Assembly: GCF_021018805.1 (NCBI RefSeq)
Contig: NC_086248.1
Location: 100,675,739 to 100,739,738 of the forward strand
Direction: 5' to 3'
Length of the DNA stretch: 64,000 bases
Origin: Prinia subflava
Lineage: Eukaryota; Chordata; Aves; Passeriformes; Cisticolidae
Part shown: one piece after another, positions 27,297-38,878 of the stretch
Layout: each line of letters opens with the position of its first letter
Position numbering within the stretch: position 1 is the stretch's first letter
Notes under the pieces: model-generated
What the model saw: the letters and a program-made list of their open reading frames with translations, nothing else
What the model was told of the DNA's origin: nothing
The model's database searches: none
Made by a program: the position numbers and the translations under genes

Positions 27297-29185
27297 ACAA
27301 CCCAGAAGGTAATTCAACATGGAAGTTTGCTTTCGTTACCTGTTTCTCTGGGCTGTAAAAATGCCCTCCCAAAACGTTCAGGTTTGTAAGTACATATAAA
27401 GACTTATTATTCATTACCTAAAAAAATCTAAAACCAAACAAAAAGTTCTTAAGTTTTTCCTCTTCTCAGGTCTTCACCATTTTTAAGAAATCAGTTTGTG
27501 AGGATGCACATAATGAAGGAGTGTCTGAATTGCTACTTCTCTGAATTTGCTGAACTCTATTGCATCCAATAGACCTGTAACAATGATCCCATATGAGAAA
27601 GAAACCCCAATCTTTCCATATAGATTATCTGTTCAATGCTTTTTGCTTTTATCTGCATAGTTAATTTTTGTAGAGGTGAAATCTATTGATTTTAAATGAG
27701 GAAATAGCCATAATTCATGCTTGTTGTTTTTCTAAAAGCTAAAACATCACTTGTAAAGCACGCTTTGAAATAACTCTGCCCTTTTTTTAAGTCTGGAAAC
27801 TCTACTGGGATCAGTTATCTATAGCTACTAGGTTCACAGTCCTTTTTACTTTTTGGTTTGTTTTTTGGAATAGGGTAAATTTGAACGGTCTGAATAATTT
27901 AAGACCACATTATCATTACAATTTAGAGGCAAACCAGAGGGGTTATGCTCCATAGAACAGCCAATACTGACATCATGTCTCAGCAGTCTAGGTGGTAGCT
28001 TATTGATCTTACTGCACGTAGGAGACCAGGGCTTGATTTCCCAGATCACCAGTTGAGAATTGAAACACAGGGTAATTAGCAGCCAGTTTTCAGATATCAG
28101 TTTACTGAGAATGCAAGTTAGAATAGCTCTCTCCTGGGAAGATGCAAAACAAGTGAAGGAAATCAGAGGAATTGTTTCTGGATTGCATCTCAGGGAAAAA
28201 CTAGCAAATCTGATTTACAGTGTCCATGACTGAATTTCCACAATTTATGGCACTAGGGAATACTTATTGTGAATGCCATAAACTTAAAAATTCCTACACT
28301 TGTGCCCTGAAAAATATGATTTTATGCAACTGTAAACATCCTTTTTGGGGATTATTTTATCACACCAAGACAAATCAGAATTATTTATTTGTGTTGAGTA
28401 CAGCAGTATGCCAGTATTCCTACCACCAAATATTCATGGGAATGTTTGACAGCTGCTGCCTGGCAAAGTCCAACATGGTGATTCACTTCTTTGTTTTCCA
28501 GAGCTTCTCTGGGGCTGAAGTTTGCATGCCCAGGTTATGCTTCACTGCCTGTGGAAATTCAAAGTGCCATTTGGGAGGCTTATAGAAGCTGTTGGAAGTT
28601 TTTCCACTGACTCATTGGGGGAATTCACCTCCACTTTACAGAATCATATCAGAAAACCTTTTGTTTGTTTGTTCATTTGTTTGGTTTCTCTGTTTTATAA
28701 CCAAACCTGCCTTGTCCTTATAGGAAGCCACAAGACCAGCATAACACTGCATCTTTAAAACTACAACCCATTACTACAAAGGTTGCCTTCACAAACAGAA
28801 AGGTGTGCAAACAGCACCTTCAAGCCAGTTCAAGTTTTCACTAGTAGGCTGACCTACCAATGATTGCCTTTGCTGGATCCTCTGAAAACAGTCTGTTAAA
28901 AGATAAAAAAAATAAAATAATGAAATCATGTGCATCATTTTAGTATTGTGATCTTTGGGTTTGGTGTTGCCTTTGTTTGGAATGACAGGTGTCTGCCAGA
29001 GAAAGCTGGAGCTTGCCTTGAAATGGAGAATGTAAACCTGCTCCTTCCAAATTATTATAATTTTGAAATTAAGGGGCTTTCAGATAATGATATGGGAATA
29101 GGAATAACAGTTCCTTACTAGGAATATTAAATATGAAAATGTAGTAGTACAAAAACAGCAAACAAACAAACAAAATAAAAAACAC
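27297..29185. other. Unique DNA, nothing recognised
   Basis: No gene or repeat family recognised. A 121-codon plus-strand frame at 28220-28585 has no domain or motif I recognise and is Cys/Phe-rich, as expected of translated AT-rich spacer. The last 30 bases (about 29158-29185) are A/C-rich (CAAA units) and abut the LTR. Confidence 0.5.
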
Positions 29186-29294
29186 TGACAGAGTCAGAAT
29201 ACAACCTGACACCCTGTTGGTCAGGGTGTTGGTAGCAGTCCAGTTAAGCCCTCCTGGAGTGACAGATGTGGTTCTGTTGGAGCAGAGATGACCC

Positions 29295-29899
29295 TGATAT
29301 GAGGAAACCTCTAGAAGTCAAAGACAAAGTGAGTTTTAAAGTAGATATGTGGTTTATTCAGTAGCTGGGCACACAGGGATAGCTCCTCCAAAGGCATGTG
29401 CACTCCCTTGCTCTCCCATGTTCTCTTATCCTCTAAAACATTACATATGCATCAAGTTTCACAATACCCTTATGCATATTCATTCACCAGCTCCTCCCCA
29501 TCCTGCCTTGAATGCCAGTTCTCTTATCAGTCTTTTGTGCCTGCGCACTTGTCTCTGGTGGTTGTCTCGGTGGTTGTGGGTGATGAAACAGTGTGGTCTT
29601 CCTCGTGGTGTCCTCCTCCACTGTCTCCTTGTGTATGCTCACTGGTCGTTTGGTCAGAGTCCAAAGCATGAGGCTGATGCCATACAGTTCCAGAGGTCCA
29701 AGGAGCTTCCTTATCTCAGCATCCTTGGGAGTTTAGCACACTTGTGTCCTGCTTTGGTGAACATCCTTCTCCTTATCATCTATCTTTCTGCGGCCTTCAC
29801 ACATACACCCTTTTTCTCACAGGCAGCTAATACTGTAAAAAAGGTAGCAGCTATTAAGCAATACCATATCTATTTCTAATCAATAGCCCCTCATTTCTA
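29295..29899 (-). mobile_element. Second endogenous retrovirus LTR nested inside the first
   Basis: The continuity of the outer LTR breaks here and resumes near 29900. The word ACCCTG occurs at both junctions (29291-29296 and 29900-29905), overlapping the insert edge, and is a candidate 4-6 base target duplication. The ends are imperfectly inverted (TGATATGAGG on the left; its counterpart at the right is CCCCTCATTTCTA). A minus-strand AATAAA polyadenylation signal (TTTATT at 29353-29358) sits about 60 bases before the minus-strand 3' end, as expected for R/U5. The word CCTCCAAAGGCATGTGC beside it resembles the R region of avian ERV-K-type LTRs. No internal viral sequence is present, so it looks like a solo LTR. 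The long plus-strand frame (176 codons) across it is antisense and not a gene. Confidence 0.65.
29353..29358 (-). promoter_or_regulatory. AATAAA polyadenylation signal of the inner LTR
   Basis: TTATT-type word TTTATT on the plus strand, which is AATAAA on the LTR's own strand, placed roughly 60 bases before its 3' terminus as in other avian retroviral LTRs. Confidence 0.5.
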
Positions 29900-30240
29900 A
29901 CCCTGTGCTTCAATCCTGTAGAAGGGCGTAGTTTCCCTCTGAAGGTCCAGTGTTGGTGAGATGAGACTAGTCTTCCTCTGGGACTCTAGTGGAAACAGGC
30001 TGCCCCTGTCTTCTGAATCTCAGGTTTTATCCGGATAGGAATGCTTGGCTCCTCCCACTGGGTGGAGCATCTCCCAGTGGGTTGATATAATTTTACCAGT
30101 CAAGCAGTGAGACTCAATGGCCCATTAACAGCAGATATCTCCCCGGAGGAAGGATGGGCCATGAAAGAGATAAACAGTGCCCACCTGGTTTTAACAGCTG
30201 GCCCATTAACAGAAGGCACCTGCCCCCTCCCCCGCTGGAG

Positions 30241-30246
30241 TTATAA
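30241..30246 (-). promoter_or_regulatory. TATA-like box of the outer LTR
   Basis: TTATAA read on the minus strand, about 95 bases inside the minus-strand 5' end of the LTR. It is a plausible U3 promoter element by position, but present activity is unknown. Confidence 0.35.
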
Positions 30247-30341
30247 GGAATGGGTTAAAGAAAAACACCTGCCCAACTTGTTTCAACAGATGGTGATAGA
30301 ATACATACTTTTGGTTACATTTTGCATTGCAATCCAAGACA

Positions 30342-33300
30342 GGTGCTTATTTTAGGGTTTTAGGGATTTTTTCCCCCTCAAGGTGTATATTAATTGCATT
30401 TGAAAGCAGCTGTCAGTTACAGGAGGAAATGTATATTTTTGAAATGTTCTCAGATTATGAGATTTCTTGCACTGTCTGCTTGCTTATGCTGTTTACTTCT
30501 GAAGCTCTGCATCTCTGGAAATTCAACCAATTGTATTTTGATGCATAAACACTTGCCTGATTGCTCTGCATCCTCATTTGCCTGTGTGATGGATTGAATG
30601 TATGGCAGCTGTCCCCAGAGGCCATCCTGAAAAGAAGATGTTCCAACTCATGAGTTTATCCAAGTGAATAAAACTGAAAATATCTCATAAGTACAGAGAA
30701 TTTTTTTTTTTAATCTTTGTTAGTAAAGAGATATTACTATGCAATAGTATCTGTCACATAGGGGAAACTTCTTAAAATACCTGAGCCCATTTTAGAAATG
30801 TGGAAGTTGGGACATGCATTCGGTACTGACGGCAGGGTGTCACCATGGACACCAACAGAGAAAAGTCAAATATGATGAAAGAGAGAAAAGAAAAAGAGAA
30901 GATTTAGTATCCATGACAACAAGTAGAAAAGAGTAATACTTGAAAAAGTTGAAATCCCCATATTTGTCTGTATTATTAAAATGAAATTTGCAAAGTTACA
31001 CACACATGCAACATTATTTCTGTGTAGCTGGAATTTGTGCACATTGTCAGAGTCAGGCAGGTACAGAGGAGGTTCAGAAGGCACATGGATCTCTCCTGTT
31101 GTGTTTGTATATCCCTGGAGTGATTTGTGTGAAGCCAAATGGCAGCTGGATGAAGAGTGGAGATCAGACCCAGTTATCTGTAGATGTACACATGCACATA
31201 CATAAGCCTGTCCTCAGTCTGTACGTCTGCATCAGCACCTTGGAAACATGTAAAAGCCTCTAAATTCAGTATGATCTGTAGTAAAAGAATGTGGGATGAA
31301 GGGATGGGTTGAATGGATTAAGAAATCTTTTTGCTTCTCAGGTGACAGGAGCTTTCCTTTTGAAGCCAGAGTGTGCAGTTTGAAGCAAGTGCAATAGACA
31401 GAGTGACAGAAAAAGTAATATCTAAAGCCCAGAGTGAATTAATTTGGGCAGCTCTCCACACACACAAATGGAACTTGTTTGCACTTGCTTCATCGTATTT
31501 GATTTTACCTTTTAGAGCTCTAGCATGTAGCTCGTGTGATGTAATGCCTTCCTGCAGCATTTTGAGACTTGAATTGATGTTACTGTGAATGTATCACTGC
31601 AGAATTTATCTCCTAAAATGTAACTATTAAGCAAAAGATATTTTTGTACAAGTAGAAATAATCAGGGGTTCTTTTTGTTTTTCTTTGTTTGGTGGGTTTT
31701 TTAAATTTTTTTTTGTTGGCTTTTTTTGTTTAACATTGCACTCCATGTCATTGTTGAGGTACCTATAAATATTATTTAGTAAAAAAAGGTTACATAAAAA
31801 ATTGCTGTTGTGAAATTCAGGAATATGCAATAACAATATGCAACAACAACCTCCTAAAAACCTTTGTGAAAGATGATGTTCTCTTATGTTCAGTGAGACC
31901 TTGCATCCTCAAACAACATGGAACATGAGAACATTTTTATTTAAATTCCAACTGTTTCCTTCAAAAGCTAGATCCAGTACTTTAAGTAGATTTAAGATAC
32001 TGCTTAGCAAAACTGTCAGAATACTTTCCATGTATTTTATTGTCTCTAATGTGTTCACATGAGCTTGCAAAAATACTAATGAGAGACTATTTAGATTTAT
32101 TTTTGTATACCAAATACCTTAATGTGTGCAAGTATCAGCCAGTGTCCTGGAGAAGATGAATAGTTCATGGATGAATTTTCCGTGGAGGGATTTTTTGGGA
32201 CAAGAAAATGAACATCCAGAATAAGCAGCTAAGCATAGACAGGAGAATTGTACAGGCACAAGAAATAGAAGGAATCTTTCTTTCCAATAATGGGCTTTTC
32301 CCTGTGTTTGGAATGCAGATGAAATTAACGTGACTGTATTTGTGGTCATGCTCCAGCATTACTAATTAAATCAGGATAGTTCCCAGAAGAGAGCGATTTT
32401 AGTTAACTGTTAAGACAGAGTGCAAACAGAGCAGAAAGCTTTGTTCCAGAAAAGTCTGTAGGAAAGTTTGTTTGGTCTCTGTTCCATTTTGGCCCCTAAT
32501 ATCTGAAATGTATGGTAGCACCTCTTTGGAAAGGGAAGGGATAATTCAGCATGGTGAAACAATAGAATTCTGTGCTTAAAAATAGCTGTCTACATTTCAT
32601 ATTTTAATTAGTAATTTAAAAGCAGATGGTGTCAGATAAGCATGGAAGTGTAATTAGTACTAAAGGGGAAGCAGACATGGAACACAGGAAATAATTTTAT
32701 TCATCATCTTGGTTTGGAAGGCTTTCCTGGTAACCAGAAAAGTAGATGAGCAATATTTCTTTGTTTTTATAAATAACTCTTCTGTCTTTTCTCTCTGTGT
32801 CGTTCAATAATTAGCTTAAAGTTTCTCATACAGTGGGACAAAATCTCAGCAGCTGTAAATTATAATGTCTTTAATAAATTTAGTACTGTAAACTATTACA
32901 AATTAATCTACCCTATAGATTAATTTGTTATTCTGCAAATAATTCCAGTTTGTGTGATTAACAATACAATTTTTAAAAGGCAAACAGATGCACTTATAGC
33001 ATGGATACAATACATAGAATAGGTCTATTATAGTCCTTTGTGAACTCGCAGTTCTTTACATTGCAAAACTTGACCTTGTCCCATGGGACTAGAAATCTAA
33101 TGGCAAAACAGGCCCAAAAACATCTCTGAGGATGGGCTCAGACTTCCTATTCTGGATGCAGCAGAGCAGCTTCCTAGATCACTGACTTGGGTGGTTTGTT
33201 GTCTCCTCTGTACCCTCTGCCTTTATAAGGCAGAATTTATCACCCTTTGGATCTGACAGCTTAACTATGCATCTGCTTCCCTCTCATCCCATCTGTGGTT

Positions 33301-35934
33301 TGTTGTGTTTTTTTTTTTTTTTTAACTCAGCCCCTTTGACAGAACTGGAGCAGGCAGACTCTGCTGCAGCACCAGCTGACCTGCAGCAGTTGCCTTGTGA
33401 GGGGAGCACCAAGCACCTGAGGTTGAGCATTCATAACCCCTTAATCCTGTATTTGTGACATGAGAGCTCTTTCTTTGGCTGAATTCATAAAGAGAAATGG
33501 GAACTGAAATAGTACAATGTGTCCTTTGCATTGTGCAAAGCCATGACATGTATGTATTACAGAGTGTAAGGCAAAAGGATCAACCTCTAGACAACTAATT
33601 CTGTATGCCAGAGTTATTCTTAATTTATGCTGTTTCAGGATAGTACAAAATGGATCACAAGGCCTCAGCCAAACAACAACAAAACCACCAAAACAAACTC
33701 AAACTAAAGAAAGGCTGCTGAAGCAAAAAGTGTTTTATATTCTCATCTGCTGCCTCAGAAAAGCAGATATAGACCTGCTGCTCCTGTAAATGGGAAATGA
33801 AGTTTAGGAAGCAAGTATCTTCAGGACAGCTGTAGGAAATGCAGTGTGAATGAGCTTTTTGAGCTGGTTTCTATGAATTCTATGGTAGGAACTCAAACTT
33901 CTATCCCTCAGAAATTTTCAAATTCTATTGATTATCAAAACCCCAAACTCTTGGATTTTCTCTATATGTTTTGGGAGGTAGGGAAGATGGCTTTCTGTCA
34001 AAGTTGAATGCCTACTGAAACAGGGTATTCTTCAATTAATTATCAAAATATATTGATTACCAAAGATTATTATTTCCATGGCCCAGCAGGCATCTGCTCC
34101 AGGGGGAAGAATTCAGGTTTAAATACTCTCTCTTGAGTACAAATGAATTTCTAAATTGATAGGATTCTTTCTCAGCTAATCTGTTCTGTTCAGTCTGCGT
34201 GGTTAAACAATACTTCCCTCTCTGGGCATCTTGTAAAGGTGTTTGTAACTGCTGTGTGAAACTGCAAAAGTGTTTGCATTTTCATGCAGCAGCTACAAAT
34301 ACTTTTACAAGATATATTTTTAAAAGTGTTTCCCTCTTTGTTAGAACTTTTGTTTTTCAGAAACTGGCGAGAATGTAAAAAAACTGGAAAATTATACCCT
34401 AGTGTGAGGTTTAGAAACAAGAACCTCACCACAAACTTGCTGAGGTCACTGAAAAGACTCCTGATTTTCAGAAATATTCATTACACATCTTGTAGTACCT
34501 CTGCAGCAGTACTCTTTTGTTCTGGCAGCTGTTTGACTACAGATATAGCTACAGTTTAATGAGGTAGATATGCTAAAGAGGTATAAAATTCATGTGTATT
34601 GGCTGTTATGTGAAGAATACATATCATGGTAACTGAGTGACTTCAGCACAACACTTTAGTGATCCAGAATTTGAGTAGTGTTGGCCCTGTGAAGAGGAGC
34701 AATCTAACCCAGAGTTTTAATGTCCTTCCATTTATCACTATCAAATTATTTGCCATTGCTAGAAGAAACGGCTGTCTTCCTTAAGCTCTGAAACACAATC
34801 ATTTATTAAAGATGTTTGATTTTAATATCAATGATACAACAGTGGTTGTTCTGAATGCAACCAGTAACAACTGGCTAATTATTTGAATTGTATCTTGGGA
34901 AAATTTGCTTAATGCAAGAGCATGGGCAGGATTTTTTTTTTTTTTATTAGCGAAAAACCATTAATTCCTCAAAAGTTTCTTTTCCAATCAGAACACAGCA
35001 TGGCTTCTGCTGAAAATAATTGATTTTTTTTTAGCAAGTCTTAATAGACAGCATTGAGAAATGCAATGATTGCAAGACAGAATGAAATGAGAGCTATTTG
35101 GAAAACTGTCATACAGAGTATCAGACTGTCTCTGAGGCAGGAATGTGTTTCAGGTAAATGATGTCATACATTCCAGAGCCACTTTTTCACTGTCAGATAT
35201 TACAAATGAGTCTCCTCCACAGTTCTCAATGGAAAAAAATTCCCATGTATTGACACTTGCTTAAGAGCATGAATGCTGCAAAACTGTGTTTTTCACAGGA
35301 AAGACAGGGATAGAGTGAGGAAGATTTTTTTTGTAAACCTTTGGGACTCTCCCCTCCTCCATGAATGATTTTGTAAACAAGCATTTCCTGTGTCAAAACA
35401 AGCAGTATCTGTCACTCATGTGCTAGTCACATTGATTATTTTCTGTTCATGTCAGCATCCATATTTATTTGCTCATATTTTTAAACCCAGTTAAATATAC
35501 CAGCTATTTGGCAATGAAACTGCCTTACTTTGCCAGGTATGATGGACTTTTGGCTCATATAACAATAGTGAAGTCAAGAAAAGCCCTCTGGATTTTATAT
35601 TACCATATCAGATAAATCCTGCTTTATATCCCATGAACAATAGGTGCACCACAACAGAAAACAACCTCTCTTAAAATTCAAGTAGCAAAATAATTAATCC
35701 AAATGTATTCCAATAAATAACTTATAATATTCTAATACCAGCAATATAATTCTTTTAAGTGAGGAAAACTGTGAAGATTTTTAATTTTGATTCCTTTTTC
35801 AAATATAACTGTTCACACTTGTGTATTGAGGAAGTTATGTCAGGATCCAAGGTGAGAGACGTAGAAGGGATTTGGTATGATTTGCTGTGCAGACACATAT
35901 GTAGAGACATATGTACAAGCTGAGCTCCTGTAAA
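30342..35934. other. Unique AT-rich DNA, nothing recognised
   Basis: No gene or named repeat. It holds a T16 run (33308-33323), a T14 run (34932-34945) and scattered GT-rich stretches near 31.7 kb. Open frames stay below about 91 codons without motifs. Confidence 0.5.
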
Positions 35935-36002
35935 TTACTGTGCTCCGAGCAGGAAGGAGGTGACCTGATATGGTTCCTTCCAGTCTTAATCATCCTATGA
36001 CC
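35935..36002 (+). mobile_element. Probable CR1 LINE 3'-terminal scrap
   Basis: The words AGGAGGTGACCTGAT, TTCCAGTCTTAATCAT and CCTATGA in this order match the final bases of CR1-like elements, where the 3' UTR ends in an ATTCTATGA repeat. It is only about 65 bases and heavily substituted, so the assignment is tentative. Confidence 0.5.
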
Positions 36003-38859
36003 CCTAAAAACCAAAGCTTAAACCCAAGAAATTTAGCTGAAAGAGGCCACATTATTCAGGGACAGAATGTCTTTTACGAGTATTGCTCAGTGGCAGGGGT
36101 TTCAGTGTAGGCATCTCTTTTATCTTTGAAAGTTAAGTGGGAAAGTTTAACCTTTTACCAGGGTTTCACACAGTGCAGCCTTGAAATTGTGTAATATTTC
36201 CTAAAATGTCTCAAACAAACTGTTCTTTCCTCTTCTTCAACAGGAGATAAAACTGTGGTACAAGAGAGGTGTAATTCCAGCACCTGATATATGACATTTC
36301 TCTAAGTACTTGTTCCATCACTCCCTCTGAATTCAGCTCCTCACATGAAAATTAACTACATAAATTAGTTGGTTTTGGTGTGGGTTTTTTTGTCATGAAA
36401 CATGAAAGTATCCCCAGGAACCTTCTATGACAGAAATTCTAGCAAATGTGGGAGAGGAAAAATGGAGCTTAGTCGAAGAAAGTCATATAAGTGTTGACAA
36501 GGTAAAATTTTGTGTAAGATCCCTATCTTTACAAGAATGATAAAATTTCTATTTTCTTGGTTGAAAATACCATTTCATCCCTGTTTTTGAGAAAGTTCAG
36601 ATATTTAAATTGTTCCCTATAAGTTTTCTTTAAGATTAATAAAGACAGCATCAATATTGTGAATACAGCAGAGACACCTTGACTTGGTACAGAAAGAATT
36701 TTTCAAGGCTACATTTATCCAAATTAAGCTTTTGTTCAGGATGACTTTGATATTTTCTGAAAACTTCATTTTCTCAAAGTTAAAAGCTCTATTTTAAAAA
36801 GCAGATGAAGTGTTCAAAAGGTGAAGCCACTCAGTTTTACTCAAAAAGTTTTGCCTTGGGAAAATTCACCCTTGGGAATGAATTGCCATGGTGAAAAATA
36901 CTTAAGAATACCAATTCACCAGCTAATTTATTTTTTTTTTAGCTTACACATTTTTTTTTCTTTTAGCATATTAGCACAGATTCTTTTTTCTTTTAAGAAT
37001 TCAGCAGAGAGATAAGTGCTAAATTGAAGAGGAAGTTTGAACATTATCATTTGAGACTGAGAGGTCTGAAAGAGAACATATGGTGTTACCTCAGCTGAGA
37101 TAACAGTGCTTCTCTACCAGGATTTTTATCCTTCTGTGAAGACCTTTCTGCATGTGTGTGTTTAAGTTCTTTGCAACACTGACATTGTTTACCTTTATTT
37201 TGAGTTACACTTCCAAATAAAGTGGGAAAATACTGACTCTTTTTCATTACTCCAATTACAAATGTACTTGAGCCCTTCCCAAGAGAAAACCCTCTCCAAC
37301 AAATTTAAAATAAAATTTGCTTCTGAAAATAAAACACAGATGTGTGAAGAACACTTTTTCTTGTTGGCTGTTGTTTTGTGTTCACTCTTCATATGTGGAG
37401 GTTAGCTCCAATGAGACACTGAGAAGAAATTATATTTATTTTGATTTTTAAAATATAAATCATGGGGTTTTTTCAGTGAATCAAAACAAAATCAAACCAG
37501 AAGTTCTAGCAAATAATTCAAGTTTATGACTGTTAATTATAGAAATCAAAATACTGAGGAGATTTTGGAGAGAAAACAGCACTATTTCAGATAAAAATAT
37601 GTAAATTATGAAAGTAGGAATTACTGCAACACATGTTTTCTATTTTCTTTTCATTGCTTTTTGGACAACTAAAAAAAAAAAGATCTCATGCTAAATAACA
37701 CTTTCAGGTAGCATATTGATTTGTTAGTTAGTTGTTACAAGAATCTGTCCCAGTTGCTAGAATCTGCTACCAGCTCAGGTCCTTTCCAAAGGGCTGTAAA
37801 TCAATGCAGCTCTTCATGGGAAGGAACTTTTCAGGATAAGGCAACGAGAAGAGATGTACAGCTGATTTACTGAAGTGTGGAGTCAGTGTCACAGCTGAAG
37901 TCACAGGGCTGCTGCCAGCTACAGTACAGTTAATTTCACCTACTAAAATGTTCATTTTTCACATTTCCTTTAGGTGACCTCCCATAGACAGAGATCCTTT
38001 AAGTAAGATTTACATTGTAAACTTATAATAGGAAGATTTCAGATTATTTTGGTAAACTCGGTGGCCTCCCATTACAACACAGCAAATGAAGGGGAAAATT
38101 AGTGTAGTTATATAAAAAAAACAGATAAAATAATTAATCTGCTGCATTCTGGAAGGAAATGTCAATTGCAGTATTGTCTTACCTCTTGTCCTTCTGTCCT
38201 CTTGTCAGATTTGAATGGAGATAAAGCCTGACTAATAATGAGATGTGAAAACAATTATTCTGAATTGGGTATTAATGAAAAGAGTTTGCCTGAAGTATTT
38301 GTCTGAAGGATAAAGGCATTGATTGATTACTCACACCATTCAAACAAGTTTAATTTAGAGATAGGATTAAAGAACTCATCACGTGTCACAGGAAACCACC
38401 AGCGTCACAAATTCATGGAAATATTTCTGGGCCACACCTTGATACTGGATGTGTAAATTGAAGAGCTGATAGGGGATGAGTTAAAAAATAGGTATTTTCC
38501 TAAACCTCTTTCTAGTGTCTGTATTCTCTGAACTTCTTTTATTTGAAACTTTAATGATATAGTAAAAAAGGATTATAGCTCTTATACAAGACCTCTACCT
38601 ATGAGTCACAAGGATAAAGGTATTAATTATAGTAAATTGTGTAACATTCCCAATACTTCATTTTTTTTCCTCACTTATAGATTTTCATGAGATGGTAAAT
38701 ATTGAAAAACTTCAAATTTTTAATATAAAGAACAGCTGCTGAGTAATACATCCTGAATCAGCCAGTAAAGTGTATACCCACAAAGCTATTGATTCAGTCT
38801 CTCTACAAACTCAGTCCATTATTTCTGTATGACCTAGAATAGATTGATTTTTTTAAAAA
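36003..38859. other. Unique AT-rich DNA, nothing recognised
   Basis: No gene, RNA gene or repeat family recognised, only short T and A runs. Confidence 0.5.
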
Positions 38860-38878
38860 TTTTTTTTTTTTTTTTTTT
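38860..38878 (+). repeat. T19 homopolymer
   Basis: Nineteen consecutive T after a TTTTAAAAA motif. It may be a slippage tract or the tail of a minus-strand retroposon. The adjoining 109-codon minus-strand frame (38883-39212) shows no recognisable protein. Confidence 0.85.

Larger units (their letters stand above)
29186..30341 (-). mobile_element. Endogenous retrovirus solo LTR, antisense, interrupted by a second LTR
   Basis: Read on the minus strand, the element begins TGTCTTGGATT (30341 downward) and ends TGACTCTGTCA (29186), giving the TG...CA termini of a retroviral LTR. A TATA-like TTATAA lies at 30241-30246. Internal structure includes a 14-base direct repeat TGGCCCATTAACAG (30118-30131 and 30199-30212) and a 9-base inverted repeat CCCACTGGG/CCCAGTGGG (30054-30062, 30073-30081). 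Its right and left parts resemble LTRs I associate with songbird ERVL-like elements (from memory). No gag, pol or env sequence adjoins it, so it is a solo LTR or LTR fragment. I did not find a clean target-site duplication. About 605 bases in the middle belong to another LTR. Confidence 0.75.

Noticed and set aside
27049..27414. Lys-rich minus-strand and Phe-rich plus-strand frames
   Set aside because: Both come from the polypyrimidine tract and occur in more than one frame.
28220..28585. 121-codon plus-strand frame
   Set aside because: No recognisable domain, no GC or codon signature, and no exon-like boundaries.
29349..29879. 176-codon plus-strand open frame, the longest in the window
   Set aside because: It runs antisense across the nested LTR elements and shows no protein motif.
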